Of a stretch of 46,808 bases of DNA, positions 28,520 to 38,325 are shown piece after piece. The notes below the pieces were generated by a model. That model did not search any database and had not been told where the DNA came from. It saw only the letters and a list, made by a program, of their open reading frames with translations. Both the position numbers and the translations under genes were made by a program. The first letter of the stretch is position 1; every line of letters begins with the position of its first letter. Source of the stretch: Candidatus Gygaella obscura (GTDB taxonomy: Bacteria; Omnitrophota; Gorgyraeia; Gygaellales; Gygaellaceae); contig JAVCCR010000032.1 of the NCBI GenBank assembly GCA_030765485.1, forward strand, positions 119,481 to 166,288, given 5' to 3'.

Positions 28520-28903
28520 GTGATGATACGCAGCTTATCTAACGAAAAAGGTGAAATGAGAAAAGATAAAGTAAAATCAGAATTAAAAAAGGAAATCAGT
28601 AGTATTATTCATAACGAGGTAAAAGATCCTCGTTTGGGGTTTATTACAGTTATAGATACGGAACTCAGCGATGATTTAAAGTATCTAAAAGTTTTTTACA
28701 GTGTCTTGGGAGCAAAAAATGATGAAGAGTTGGCTCAGGATATTATGGAAAGGGTTGAAGGTTTTATAAAAAAACTTATTGCTAAGAGATTAAAATTAAG
28801 ATTTGTTCCTGAAATTAAATTTATAATCGATAGGTCTATAGCAAAAGCTCAGCATATAGAGGATATTTTAGAGAATATTAAACACAAGGAAGAAGATGAA
28901 TAA
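28520..28903 (+). CDS. rbfA: Ribosome-binding factor A (start may be ATG 28556)
   Basis: KKEISSIIHNEVKDPRLGFITVIDTELSDDLKYLKVFYSVLG, RFVPEIKFIID. Confidence 0.9.
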   Translation: MMIRSLSNEKGEMRKDKVKSELKKEISSIIHNEVKDPRLGFITVIDTELSDDLKYLKVFYSVLGAKNDEELAQDIMERVEGFIKKLIAKRLKLRFVPEIKFIIDRSIAKAQHIEDILENIKHKEEDE

Positions 28904-29843
28904 GATAATCAAAGAATTAAAAAAACACAATAATTACCTGGTGGTTTCTCATATTAACTCAGAAGGAGATGCGATTGGTTCTTCTTTAGCTATGGCAATT
29001 TTATTAAGACAATTGGGGAAAAAAGTAATTGTGATAAACGCAGATAACGTGCCTGGCCAATATAAGTTCCTTCCTTATATAAAATCGATAAAAAAGCCCA
29101 AAAAAACATTTTCTTTTGATGCTGTGGTTACGGTTGATTGTTCAAATCTTGGTAGAATTGGTTCCTGTATTAATTACATACCAAAAGAGAAAATTCTTAT
29201 TAATATTGACCATCATATTGGTAATACTAGATTTGCCAAGTTTAATTGGGTTGAGCCAAATGCCTCTAGTTGCAGCGAGATGATTTTTAAGCTTTTTAAG
29301 AAAATGAGACTTGCCATAGATCGAAAGGTGGCGCTTTTACTTTATACGGGAATAATGACTGATACAGGTTCTTTTAAGTATGCGAATACTACAAGTATTA
29401 CTCATAGAATAGCTGCCGAGCTTCTGAAAAATAATTTGGATGTACATAAGATATATAAAAATGTTTATCAAAACATATCTTCTGATAATGCAAGAAAGAT
29501 TATTAATGTTTTAAATACTCTTCGTTTTGATAAGAATAAGAAAATTGTTTATTTCTTACAGCGGAAGAAAGATGCTTCAAGTGACAGTTTTGCGGATTTA
29601 AGTGAATATATACTTGATTTTGCAAGGAGTTTAAAAGAGGTTGAGATAGTTTTATTGTTTAAAGAATCAGGCGAACGTAATAAAATTAGGGTTAATCTTC
29701 GTTCTAAGGGAAAATATGATGTAAATCGTCTTGCAAAGATTTTCTCCGGAGGGGGGCATAAAACCGCAAGTGGTTGTACTATTAAAGGAAGTATCCTTGA
29801 AGCAAAAAAGAAACTACTTATAGCAGCAAGAAGATTTATTTAA
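28896..29843 (+). CDS. nrnA: DHH/DHHA1 phosphoesterase, NrnA-like
   Basis: SHINSEGDAIGSSLA, NIDHHIGNTRF, GGGHKTASGCT. Confidence 0.92.
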   Translation: MNKIIKELKKHNNYLVVSHINSEGDAIGSSLAMAILLRQLGKKVIVINADNVPGQYKFLPYIKSIKKPKKTFSFDAVVTVDCSNLGRIGSCINYIPKEKILINIDHHIGNTRFAKFNWVEPNASSCSEMIFKLFKKMRLAIDRKVALLLYTGIMTDTGSFKYANTTSITHRIAAELLKNNLDVHKIYKNVYQNISSDNARKIINVLNTLRFDKNKKIVYFLQRKKDASSDSFADLSEYILDFARSLKEVEIVLLFKESGERNKIRVNLRSKGKYDVNRLAKIFSGGGHKTASGCTIKGSILEAKKKLLIAARRFI

Positions 29844-29863
29844 TTAAAACTGACATACTGGAT

Positions 29864-30754
29864 ATGAAGGTTATAAATGGTTTTAATAGATTAAAGGGAA
29901 AAATTTCCGCAAGCGTGGTTACTTTCGGGATATTTGATGGACTACATAAGGGACATGCTTTAATTTTAAAAAAAGCTGTTTGTCGGGCACGGCGATTAAA
30001 AATTAAAAGTGTCTGTATTACTTTTTGGCCAAGTCCAAAAAAGAGTCTGCTTTTATATTCTTTAGAGCACAGGCTTAATCTTCTTGAGCAATTCGGTTTG
30101 GATATCTGTATTGTAGTAAATCTGAGTAAACATTTTTCGCAATTAAGTATTGATGATTTTGTCAAAAACATTTTGTTGAAGCGTCTTAATGTAAGAGAGG
30201 TTGTAATCGGTGATAATTTCAGGTTTGGAAAAAAACGCAGCAAGAAAGTTGAAGACCTTATTTTATATGCAGAGGATTACGGATTTAAGGTATTGGCTAT
30301 TAAATTAGCAAAATATAAACATAAAAATATCAGCAGCACAAGAATAAGGGACTATATTTTAAAAGGTGAGTTATATCAGGTTAAGAAGATGCTTGGGCGA
30401 AAGGTCTCTATTTTAGGAACTGTAGTACATGGAAGACATATTGCCACAGCTCATCTTGATTTGGCTACGGCCAATATCAATCCGCATCATGAGGTTTTAC
30501 CTCCTGATGGTGTTTATCAGGTTAGTGTTAATATTGAAAAAAAACGCCTTCCAGGTATCTGCTATATCGGTATAAGACCCACATTAAATCTAAAAAGAAG
30601 AGTTGTTGAAGTACATATATTAAATTTTAAGAAGAATCTTTATGGTAAAGAGCTGTATATTGCTTTTGGAAAGAAAATACGCAACGACCGTAAGTTTAAA
30701 AACTTATTAGAGCTTAAAAGACAGATCAAAGCTGATTTGTCAAAGATTTCTTAA
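29864..30754 (+). CDS. ribF: Bifunctional riboflavin kinase / FAD synthetase
   Basis: TFGIFDGLHKGHALIL, SSTRIRDYILKG, GICYIGIRPTL. Confidence 0.93.
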   Translation: MKVINGFNRLKGKISASVVTFGIFDGLHKGHALILKKAVCRARRLKIKSVCITFWPSPKKSLLLYSLEHRLNLLEQFGLDICIVVNLSKHFSQLSIDDFVKNILLKRLNVREVVIGDNFRFGKKRSKKVEDLILYAEDYGFKVLAIKLAKYKHKNISSTRIRDYILKGELYQVKKMLGRKVSILGTVVHGRHIATAHLDLATANINPHHEVLPPDGVYQVSVNIEKKRLPGICYIGIRPTLNLKRRVVEVHILNFKKNLYGKELYIAFGKKIRNDRKFKNLLELKRQIKADLSKIS

Positions 30755-30844
30755 TTATCCCATCAAAACACACACAATACATAGTCAATTCTCGGACTTT
30801 TAACACAACCTATAGTATTTATTAAACTTATTGAAAATTTTGCC

Positions 30845-30873
30845 TTGACAAAGGCAATTATATTGTCTATACT
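30845..30873 (+). promoter_or_regulatory. Consensus promoter of the dcw cluster
   Basis: TTGACA (30845-30850) - 17 nt - TATACT (30868-30873). Confidence 0.8.
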
Positions 30874-30882
30874 TTCTATACA

Positions 30883-30910
30883 GTGTCATAAAGTGGGACA
30901 AAGTGGAAGG
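30883..30910 (+). promoter_or_regulatory. Candidate MraZ-binding direct repeats
   Basis: GTGTCATAAA / GTGGGACAAA / GTGGAAGG at exact 10-nt spacing between promoter and mraZ start. Confidence 0.65.
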
Positions 30911-30915
30911 ATAAT

Positions 30916-31356
30916 ATGTTTTACGGTGAATATGCGCATTCCATAGACCGCAAAGGAAGACTTGTCTTACCTGCGAAATTCAGAGAGACAGCAAAAGAGA
31001 ATCTTATTGAGAAGTTTTTTGTGACTCGCGGGTTAGATCAATGTCTTTTTATGTTTTCTGAAGAGGAATGGCGTTCTCAGGAGCAAAAGTTTAAAGTACT
31101 TTCTTTTACAAAACAAGAAGCACGTAGGTTTAATCGTATGTTCTTTTCAGGAGCAGTAGATGTTAGTTTTGATCAGCAGGGAAGAATTTTGATTCCTCAA
31201 TACTTGAAAGACTTTGCAAAAATAAAAAGGGATGTAACTGTTGTGGGAATTTCCAATAGGATAGAGATTTGGTCAAAGGATTCATGGAATGAGTTTTATA
31301 GCGAAGTACAGCCGGAATTTGAAAAGATTTCTGAGAGCCTTTTTAATATTCAATGA
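30916..31356 (+). CDS. mraZ: Transcriptional regulator MraZ
   Basis: MFYGEYAHSIDRKGRLVLPAKFRE, VDVSFDQQGRILIPQYL; first gene of dcw cluster. Confidence 0.96.
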   Translation: MFYGEYAHSIDRKGRLVLPAKFRETAKENLIEKFFVTRGLDQCLFMFSEEEWRSQEQKFKVLSFTKQEARRFNRMFFSGAVDVSFDQQGRILIPQYLKDFAKIKRDVTVVGISNRIEIWSKDSWNEFYSEVQPEFEKISESLFNIQ

Positions 31357-32255
31357 TAATGAATGAACAGTTGCATATTCCAGCTATGGAAAATGAGGTT
31401 ATGGAATTGCTTAATTTAAAGCCAGGCATGGTTGTTGTTGATTGTACGGTAGGTATGGGCGCTCATGCCGAGAAGATATTATCAAAAATATCTCCTTTAG
31501 GCAGATTGGTATGTATAGATAAAGATGAACATTCACTTGCTTTGGCAAAAACAAGGCTTGCCCATTTTAAAGATTGCACCAGTTTTTTGCATGCAGATTT
31601 CAGATATTTGGATAAGGCTTTGAATAGTCTTGATATAACTGGTATAGATGCGGTTTTTTTTGATTTAGGCATTTCAAGTTTTCAGCTTGGGGAAAGCGAT
31701 AGGGGTTTTAGTTTTATTAAGGAGGGACCTTTAGATATGCGTATGGATAAAGATGCATATATCTCTGCGTATGATTTGGTTAATAATCTTAGTATTAAGG
31801 AGCTTTCGGGGATATTGCGAAATTTTGGAGAAGAACGTTGGCATCAAAGGATTGCCAAGGCAATGATTAAAGAAAGAATAAATAAGCCTATCTCTACAAC
31901 ACACCAGTTGGTAAATGTAATTATGCGTTCAGTACCGCATCATGCCCGATATGGGAGAATTCATCCGGCAACACGTACCTTCCAGGCTTTACGTATTGCA
32001 GTAAATCGAGAATTGGAGGCATTGCAGGATGGATTAGAAAAGGGGATTTCTCTTTTGAAGGTAGGGGCAAGGATTTGTGTAATTGCTTTTCATTCTTTAG
32101 AAGATAGGATCGTGAAAAGGAAATTTCTTTCAGCAGCACATAATAGTGAAATTAAAATAATAACTTCAAAGCCGTTGACGGCCTCGAAAGATGAAATTCA
32201 GCAGAATCCGCGTTCGCGCAGTGCCAAGTTGCGTTGTGCAGAAAGGATAAAATGA
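31353..32255 (+). CDS. rsmH: 16S rRNA (cytosine1402-N4)-methyltransferase
   Basis: VVDCTVGMGAHAEKIL, FFDLGISSFQL, HPATRTFQALRIAVN, IAFHSLEDRIVK. Confidence 0.96.
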   Translation: MIMNEQLHIPAMENEVMELLNLKPGMVVVDCTVGMGAHAEKILSKISPLGRLVCIDKDEHSLALAKTRLAHFKDCTSFLHADFRYLDKALNSLDITGIDAVFFDLGISSFQLGESDRGFSFIKEGPLDMRMDKDAYISAYDLVNNLSIKELSGILRNFGEERWHQRIAKAMIKERINKPISTTHQLVNVIMRSVPHHARYGRIHPATRTFQALRIAVNRELEALQDGLEKGISLLKVGARICVIAFHSLEDRIVKRKFLSAAHNSEIKIITSKPLTASKDEIQQNPRSRSAKLRCAERIK

Positions 32256-32614
32256 TTTTAAAAAGATATGCAACCTGTTTATTTTTCTTTACTGTTGTTT
32301 GTCTTTTATATGTTGGTCTGCAGACACATATTATTAAAACTGGTTATGCGATTCAGTCAAAGTCTAATATCTATAAACAGTTATCAGATGAAAACGATTC
32401 GCTTAGTTATAAAATCAGTTGTCTGTCTTCATTCGGTTCGGTTAATAATAAAGTTGTTTTAAATGATTCCGAATTTGAATTGCCAAAATCTCATCAGTAT
32501 TCCAAGCTGGTGATTAATGAAAAGATAAAGATAGCAAAAGCAGATTTAACAAAAAGAAATATTTTTAGTCTTTTCGGTTTCCAAAAGGAAGCCGAGGCCA
32601 GACCTGTTAAATAA
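32252..32614 (+). CDS. ftsL: FtsL-like division protein
   Basis: Short protein with one N-terminal TM then a helical region; ATG at 32252 overlaps the rsmH stop; sits between rsmH and ftsI. Call is mostly positional. Confidence 0.6.
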   Translation: MILKRYATCLFFFTVVCLLYVGLQTHIIKTGYAIQSKSNIYKQLSDENDSLSYKISCLSSFGSVNNKVVLNDSEFELPKSHQYSKLVINEKIKIAKADLTKRNIFSLFGFQKEAEARPVK

Positions 32615-32675
32615 GCAGATTTAATGATATCGGTGTTTTATTTCTTGATGTTGATTAATTCAATTAAAGATTATA

Positions 32676-34379
32676 GTGCATAATAAAACACATTTTTCAA
32701 GAACAGGATTAGTTTTAAAATTAGTGGTTTTGTTATTTTTTCTTCTTGCCTTAAAAGTTGTTTATATTCAGTTTTTTCGATCGGCCTACCTTAAAAATCT
32801 AAGCACACGACAGCATACATTATATTTGGAGTTAGAACCAAAAAGAGGCATTATATACGATAGGAATTTAACCCCTCTAGCTGTAAATATCCATTATGAT
32901 TCACTCTATGCGGCTCCGCAGGAAATAAAAGATATTGATTCTGCAGCATGCCGGTTATCTGAAGTTTTAGATATTGATACCAAAATTTTGTATAGAAAGC
33001 TAGATTCCAAGAAATTTTTTGTTTGGTTAAAACGCAAATTACCTTCGGAAAAAGCAGCGGCAATTAAAAGATTAGATATAAAAGGATTAGGTTTTATAAA
33101 AGAAAGCCGGCGTAGTTACCCTAATTTATCTATGGCAAGCAATTTATTTGGTTTTGCTGGTGTGGATAACGTTGGTCTTGAGGGGTTAGAGCTGTATTAT
33201 GATCAGTATTTAAAGGGTCAATCAGGATGGCGCCAGGTTCTAAGGGATGGAAGACAGAATCTTGTTTTGAATGAAAATATAGTTAATCCTATTGATGGCT
33301 ATAATCTGGTTTTAAATCTCGATGAGGCTATTCAGTTTGTTGTCGAACAGCAGTTAGATGAGGTAGTTTCTAAATATAAACCAAAGGCAGCAAGCGTGTT
33401 GGTTATGGATCCTTATACGGGTAGAATTTTGGCCTGGGCAGTAAGGCCAAATTATAATCTTAATAATCCTGGTAGTTTTGATTTTGATCAACGTAGGAAT
33501 AGACCAATAACAGACATTCTTGAACCCGGTTCTGTTTTTAAGATTGTAACTGCATCTGCGGCCTTAGAAGAAGGTTTATTTGAAGAAGACAATAAAATTT
33601 TCTGTGAGAATGGCGAATATAGAATGGCCTCTCATAATTTTCATGATCATAAGCCTCATGGATGGTTGACTTTTGAGGATGTGGTGGTTAAGTCAAGCAA
33701 TATTGGAGTTAGTAAAATCGCTCAGAAACTGGGAGAACAAAAGCTGTATAAGTATATAAAGGCTTTTGGGTTTGGGAATAAAACCGGAATTGACCTGTAT
33801 GGTGAATTACCAGGCTTGACGAAAGAACCGCGTTTTTGGTCTAAGTTTTCCATTTTTTCTATCCCTATGGGACAAGAAATAGGCGTTACTGTCTTACAAC
33901 TTTGCAGGTCGATTTCAGTTATTGCTAATGGAGGATATTTGGTCAAGCCGTTTTTGGTTTCTCGTATTCAGGATAACAAATTAGAGGCAATAAAGGTATT
34001 TAAGCCTGAATTTATTACTAGGGTGATAAGTGAAGATACGGCAAAAAGGATGAGAAAGATTTTACAAAAGGTAGTTGATACCGGTACTGGGATAATGGCT
34101 CGATTAAAAGATTATTCTGTAGGCGGCAAGACCGGCACTGCTCAGAAAATCGGAGAAGACGGAAAATATTCACATAAAAAGTTTGTTGCTTCTTTTGTAG
34201 GTTTTGCTCCTGTAGAAAATCCAAAGCTGGCTATTGCTGTAGTGGTTGATGAACCCAGTCCTTACTATTACGGCGGAGTAGTATCCGCACCTGTTTTTAA
34301 AAAGATTGCCGATTATTCGTTAAGGTATTTAGAAAGTAAAGAGAAAGAAAGATTACTGGTTTCTAATGCGGTTAGATAA
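32676..34379 (+). CDS. ftsI: Division transpeptidase FtsI/PBP3 (GTG start)
   Basis: EPGSVFKIV (SxxK), SSNIG (SxN), GGKTGTAQK (KTG). Confidence 0.94.
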   Translation: MHNKTHFSRTGLVLKLVVLLFFLLALKVVYIQFFRSAYLKNLSTRQHTLYLELEPKRGIIYDRNLTPLAVNIHYDSLYAAPQEIKDIDSAACRLSEVLDIDTKILYRKLDSKKFFVWLKRKLPSEKAAAIKRLDIKGLGFIKESRRSYPNLSMASNLFGFAGVDNVGLEGLELYYDQYLKGQSGWRQVLRDGRQNLVLNENIVNPIDGYNLVLNLDEAIQFVVEQQLDEVVSKYKPKAASVLVMDPYTGRILAWAVRPNYNLNNPGSFDFDQRRNRPITDILEPGSVFKIVTASAALEEGLFEEDNKIFCENGEYRMASHNFHDHKPHGWLTFEDVVVKSSNIGVSKIAQKLGEQKLYKYIKAFGFGNKTGIDLYGELPGLTKEPRFWSKFSIFSIPMGQEIGVTVLQLCRSISVIANGGYLVKPFLVSRIQDNKLEAIKVFKPEFITRVISEDTAKRMRKILQKVVDTGTGIMARLKDYSVGGKTGTAQKIGEDGKYSHKKFVASFVGFAPVENPKLAIAVVVDEPSPYYYGGVVSAPVFKKIADYSLRYLESKEKERLLVSNAVR

Positions 34380-35841
34380 ATTAATTAAAGGCATTAAAGC
34401 TGAATTTGTTAATCAAGATAACTGTTTTAATATTGGTTCGATAGAGATTAAAGGCATTACTTTTGATTCGAGAAAAGTAAGAAAGAATTTCATTTTTGTT
34501 GCAATCAAAGGAAATTCTGAAGACGGCAGTAGATTTATCGCAGAGGCAATCGCCAAAGGAGCTCGGGCGATAGTAGCAGAATCAAATGTAAAAACAGAAT
34601 ATCTTAAAAAAATTATTTTTTTAAAAGTTGTGAATTCCAGACGGGCTTTGTTGATTTTAGCGGATAATTATTTTAATCATCCTTGTAAAAGGATAAAGCT
34701 TATTGGTGTTACCGGAACAAACGGTAAGACAACAGTAACCTATCTTATACAGTCGATACTACAAGCAACCGGCAGAAGATGCGGCGTTATCGGCACCTTG
34801 GGGGCTAGGTTTGATGGTAAAAGCGTTTCGCTTGAGAATACCACGCCTTCACCTTTGGAAATTTATTCCTTGATAGACAGGATGGTTAGTTCGGGGTATA
34901 GGTATTGTGTTTTAGAAGTTAGCTCACATGCCCTTATACAACAGAGAATAAACCCGAATGATTTTTATGCTGCAATTTTTACAAATTTAACCTGGGATCA
35001 TCTCGATTATCATAAAAGTATGAAAAGGTATTTTCTTGCAAAGAGGACTTTGTTTACGGGATTAAGAAAAAATAATTTATCAATTATAAATTCAGACGAT
35101 AGTTATTCCCTTAGGCTGAAAAGATTTTCTAGTAAAAGATTATCTACTTACGGATTAGATAAAAAAAGTGATTTTTACGCCAGCAATATTCAGCAAAGCA
35201 GAAAAGGATTATCTTTTGATATCCATTATAATAGTCAAGAGTTTAATTTAACTACCAATCTTTTAGGTGTTTTTAATGTGTATAATATCCTTGCAGGCGT
35301 TGTTTTTTGTATAAATGAAAAAATCCCCATAAAAAAAATACAACTGGCATTAAAGAAAATAAATATTGCCGGACGTATGGAGAGTGTCAATGTAGGAAAT
35401 AATTCTTTTGGAGTTTTTATTGATTTTGCACATACGCCCGAGGCGCTTAAGAATGCAATTTTATCTCTAAGGCAGATAACAAAGGGTAATCTTATAGTGG
35501 TATTTGGATGTGGAGGCAATAGAGATAAGATCAAACGTCCAAAAATGGGAGAATTGTCAACAAAACTGGCTGATTTTGTAATTATAACTAGTGATAATCC
35601 GCGTTTTGAGAAGCCGGAAAAAATAATAGTTAACATTGTAAAAGGTTCCAAAAAAAAGAATTATAAAATCATTTGTGAAAGAAAGAAAGCGATTAAATAC
35701 GCTTTATCGATAGCGAGAAAAGAAGATAATATTTTAATTGCTGGCAAAGGGCATGAAAATTACCAGATTATAAAGGCAGTCAGAAAACCATTTAGCGATA
35801 AGGAACAGATTAAAAAATGTTTGAAATCCAAGAAATATTAG
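34366..35841 (+). CDS. murE: UDP-MurNAc-tripeptide synthetase MurE
   Basis: GVTGTNGKTTVTYL, NTTPSPLEIYSL, SDNPRFEKP. Confidence 0.95.
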   Translation: MRLDKLIKGIKAEFVNQDNCFNIGSIEIKGITFDSRKVRKNFIFVAIKGNSEDGSRFIAEAIAKGARAIVAESNVKTEYLKKIIFLKVVNSRRALLILADNYFNHPCKRIKLIGVTGTNGKTTVTYLIQSILQATGRRCGVIGTLGARFDGKSVSLENTTPSPLEIYSLIDRMVSSGYRYCVLEVSSHALIQQRINPNDFYAAIFTNLTWDHLDYHKSMKRYFLAKRTLFTGLRKNNLSIINSDDSYSLRLKRFSSKRLSTYGLDKKSDFYASNIQQSRKGLSFDIHYNSQEFNLTTNLLGVFNVYNILAGVVFCINEKIPIKKIQLALKKINIAGRMESVNVGNNSFGVFIDFAHTPEALKNAILSLRQITKGNLIVVFGCGGNRDKIKRPKMGELSTKLADFVIITSDNPRFEKPEKIIVNIVKGSKKKNYKIICERKKAIKYALSIARKEDNILIAGKGHENYQIIKAVRKPFSDKEQIKKCLKSKKY

Positions 35842-37187
35842 AAGTATGTAAGGGGAAATTATTCTGCGGTGAATTTAGCGGTAAGGTAAAAGGCATCTCT
35901 ATCGATAGCCGTACGATTAAAAAGGGGGATTTGTTTATTGCCATAAAAGGAGCAACCTATGATGGGCATGATTTTATAAATCAAGCAGTGAAAAAGGGTG
36001 CTTGTGTTATATTAGTCAGTAAGAAAGTTAAAACTAAAAGAAAAAATATTGTTTTGATTTCGGTTAAAGATACGGTTTCATCGTTAGCTGATTTGGCCCG
36101 ATACTGGCGAGAGAAATTGAACCCAGTAGTCATAGCAGTTACCGGCACAAACGGTAAGACAACCACTAAGGACTTGATTTATGCTGTGTTAAAACAGCAG
36201 ATACCGTCAATAAAAAGCGAGCTGACGCAGAATAATCATATCGGTGTTCCTCTAAATCTGCTTAAGATAAAAGCAAAGCATAGAGTAGCTGTCGTGGAGT
36301 TAGGCACGAATCATCCCAAGGAAATTGCGTATCTTTCCAGCATAACAAAGCCGGATATCGCAATAGTAACCAATATCGGTCCTGCGCATTTAGAGAATTT
36401 TCATACGCTAAAGGAAGTTTTAAAAGAAAAGTTTTCTCTCTTTAGACATGCAAAAGAGAATTCGATTTGCATAGTCAATAGTGATGATTTATTAATTAGC
36501 AAAACTTTGGGCACAAAGCCATTTTTTGGTAAAAGTATTATTTTTACATTCAGCAAAAACAGAAAAAGTGATTTTAAAGTAAGTCATATTCAGCGCAAGA
36601 ATAATGGTCTATCTTTTAAGGTAGGTAAAAATAAGCTGTTTCTTGATACTCCCGCAGAGCATAATATTTATAATGCACTGATTGCTATTGCCTGTGGTAG
36701 AATATTAGGAATTGATTATAATAAGATAAGAAAAGCTTTAAAGGGATTTATTTTTCCCAGAGGGCGTTTTAATATCTTAAAAGCTGGTAAAGTAAGATTG
36801 ATAGATGATACATATAATGCCAATCCAGTATCTGTAGAAAATGCTTTGGATGTTTTTTCTAATATGAGCTGTCAAGGAAAAAGGGTTTTTGTTTTTGCGG
36901 ATATGCTGGAGTTGGGCAGTAAGGAACAATTTTTTCATTCTTTAATTGGGAAAAAAATTGCACAGCTTCCCATAGATATTTTGGTATGTATTGGTAAAAG
37001 AGCGAAGATTTCTGCTTTGGCTGCTTTAAATGAGGGGATTGATAAAAGTAGAGTATTTATTTGCAATAACCATAAAAAGGCAATAAAAGTAATTAATAGA
37101 TTGATTTGTCCTCGAGATCTTATTTTATTAAAAGGATCCAGGAAGATGCGGCTTGAACAGTTAGTTAAATATATTAAAAAACCATAA
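35817..37187 (+). CDS. murF: UDP-MurNAc-tripeptide-D-Ala-D-Ala ligase MurF
   Basis: VTGTNGKTTTKDL, ELTQNNHIGVPLNLL, IDDTYNANPVSVENAL. Confidence 0.95.
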   Translation: MFEIQEILEVCKGKLFCGEFSGKVKGISIDSRTIKKGDLFIAIKGATYDGHDFINQAVKKGACVILVSKKVKTKRKNIVLISVKDTVSSLADLARYWREKLNPVVIAVTGTNGKTTTKDLIYAVLKQQIPSIKSELTQNNHIGVPLNLLKIKAKHRVAVVELGTNHPKEIAYLSSITKPDIAIVTNIGPAHLENFHTLKEVLKEKFSLFRHAKENSICIVNSDDLLISKTLGTKPFFGKSIIFTFSKNRKSDFKVSHIQRKNNGLSFKVGKNKLFLDTPAEHNIYNALIAIACGRILGIDYNKIRKALKGFIFPRGRFNILKAGKVRLIDDTYNANPVSVENALDVFSNMSCQGKRVFVFADMLELGSKEQFFHSLIGKKIAQLPIDILVCIGKRAKISALAALNEGIDKSRVFICNNHKKAIKVINRLICPRDLILLKGSRKMRLEQLVKYIKKP

Positions 37188-37192
37188 ATTAA

Positions 37193-38281
37193 ATGTTTTA
37201 TTACCTATATTATTTCTTTTATGATGTTTGGTCTCCTTTGAGGATATTTAAGTACATTACTTTGCGTGCTGCCGCAGCGGCAGTAACCTCTTTTTTATTA
37301 GTTGTGTTATGTGGACCATGGCTGATAAAAAAGTTGAAATCTTTTCGTGTGGGAGAAAATATCCGCAAAGAAGAATGTCCTGATCTTTATAAGATTCATG
37401 CCCATAAGCAAGGAACTCCGACAATGGGAGGAGTATTGATTGTTTTTAGTATACTTTTTTCTTTGATTGTTTGGGCTGATATAGCTAATAAGTATATTTT
37501 AATATCGGTTTTTGTGGCAGTATGGCTGGCTGCTCTTGGGTTTGTAGACGACTATATAAAGCTTAGGTATGGTCGTAGTTCATGTATGAACAAAAGGACA
37601 AAATTATTGTTTCAGGTGATAGCAGGTTTGGTATTGGGAATATTTGTTTATTTTGATGGCGGTTTAAGTACAAAATTATACATACCTTTTTTAAAGAACG
37701 TTTCTATAAATCTTGGTCTTTTATATATTTTATTTGTGATTATTGTTTTAAGTGGTTCGTCCAATGCGGTAAATTTGACTGATGGTCTTGATGGTTTAGC
37801 TGTTGGTAGTCTTGTCTTTGTTGCTGTTACCTACAGCGTATTATGTTATGTAAGCGGGAATGCTAGGTTTAGTTCATATTTATTTATTCCATTTATTCCT
37901 GATGCTGCGGAGCTTACCATATTATGTGCGGCTATAGCAGGTTCATGTCTAGGATTTTTGTGGTTTAATTGTTACCCCGCCAGCGTATTTATGGGAGATG
38001 TGGGTTCTTTATTTTTGGGCGGCTTAATGGGAACAATTGCTATACTTATCAAAAAAGAGGTGTTGCTGCTATTAGTTGGTTTTGTATTCGTGGTAGAAGC
38101 GCTTTCAGTAATATTGCAAGTTGCATCATTCAAGTTTAGAAAAAAAAGAATATTAAAAATTGCTCCTCTTCACCATCATTTTGAAAGGATGGGGTTGACT
38201 GAACCTAAGATAATAATCAGATTTTGGATAGTAGGAGCAATCCTTTCCTTCTTGACACTAGCCACGTTAAAGATAAGATGA
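37193..38281 (+). CDS. mraY: Phospho-MurNAc-pentapeptide transferase MraY
   Basis: HKQGTPTMGGVLI, NAVNLTDGLDGLAVG, FMGDVGSLFLGG, APLHHHFE. Confidence 0.96.
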   Translation: MFYYLYYFFYDVWSPLRIFKYITLRAAAAAVTSFLLVVLCGPWLIKKLKSFRVGENIRKEECPDLYKIHAHKQGTPTMGGVLIVFSILFSLIVWADIANKYILISVFVAVWLAALGFVDDYIKLRYGRSSCMNKRTKLLFQVIAGLVLGIFVYFDGGLSTKLYIPFLKNVSINLGLLYILFVIIVLSGSSNAVNLTDGLDGLAVGSLVFVAVTYSVLCYVSGNARFSSYLFIPFIPDAAELTILCAAIAGSCLGFLWFNCYPASVFMGDVGSLFLGGLMGTIAILIKKEVLLLLVGFVFVVEALSVILQVASFKFRKKRILKIAPLHHHFERMGLTEPKIIIRFWIVGAILSFLTLATLKIR

Positions 38282-38300
38282 TATAATATATTATCTTTAA
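38267..38300. repeat. Perfect 10-bp inverted repeat at mraY-murD junction
   Basis: TTAAAGATAA (38267-38276) and TTATCTTTAA (38291-38300), 14-nt loop containing the mraY stop codon. Confidence 0.7.
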
Positions 38301-38325
38301 TTTACCCAGCCTAATTGATATTTAG

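Noticed and set aside
35235-35651. 138-aa minus-strand ORF inside murE, and similar ones in ligA (24062-24478) and ribD (20695-21135)
   Set aside because: Shadow ORFs opposite conserved genes; composition reflects codon usage of the sense strand.
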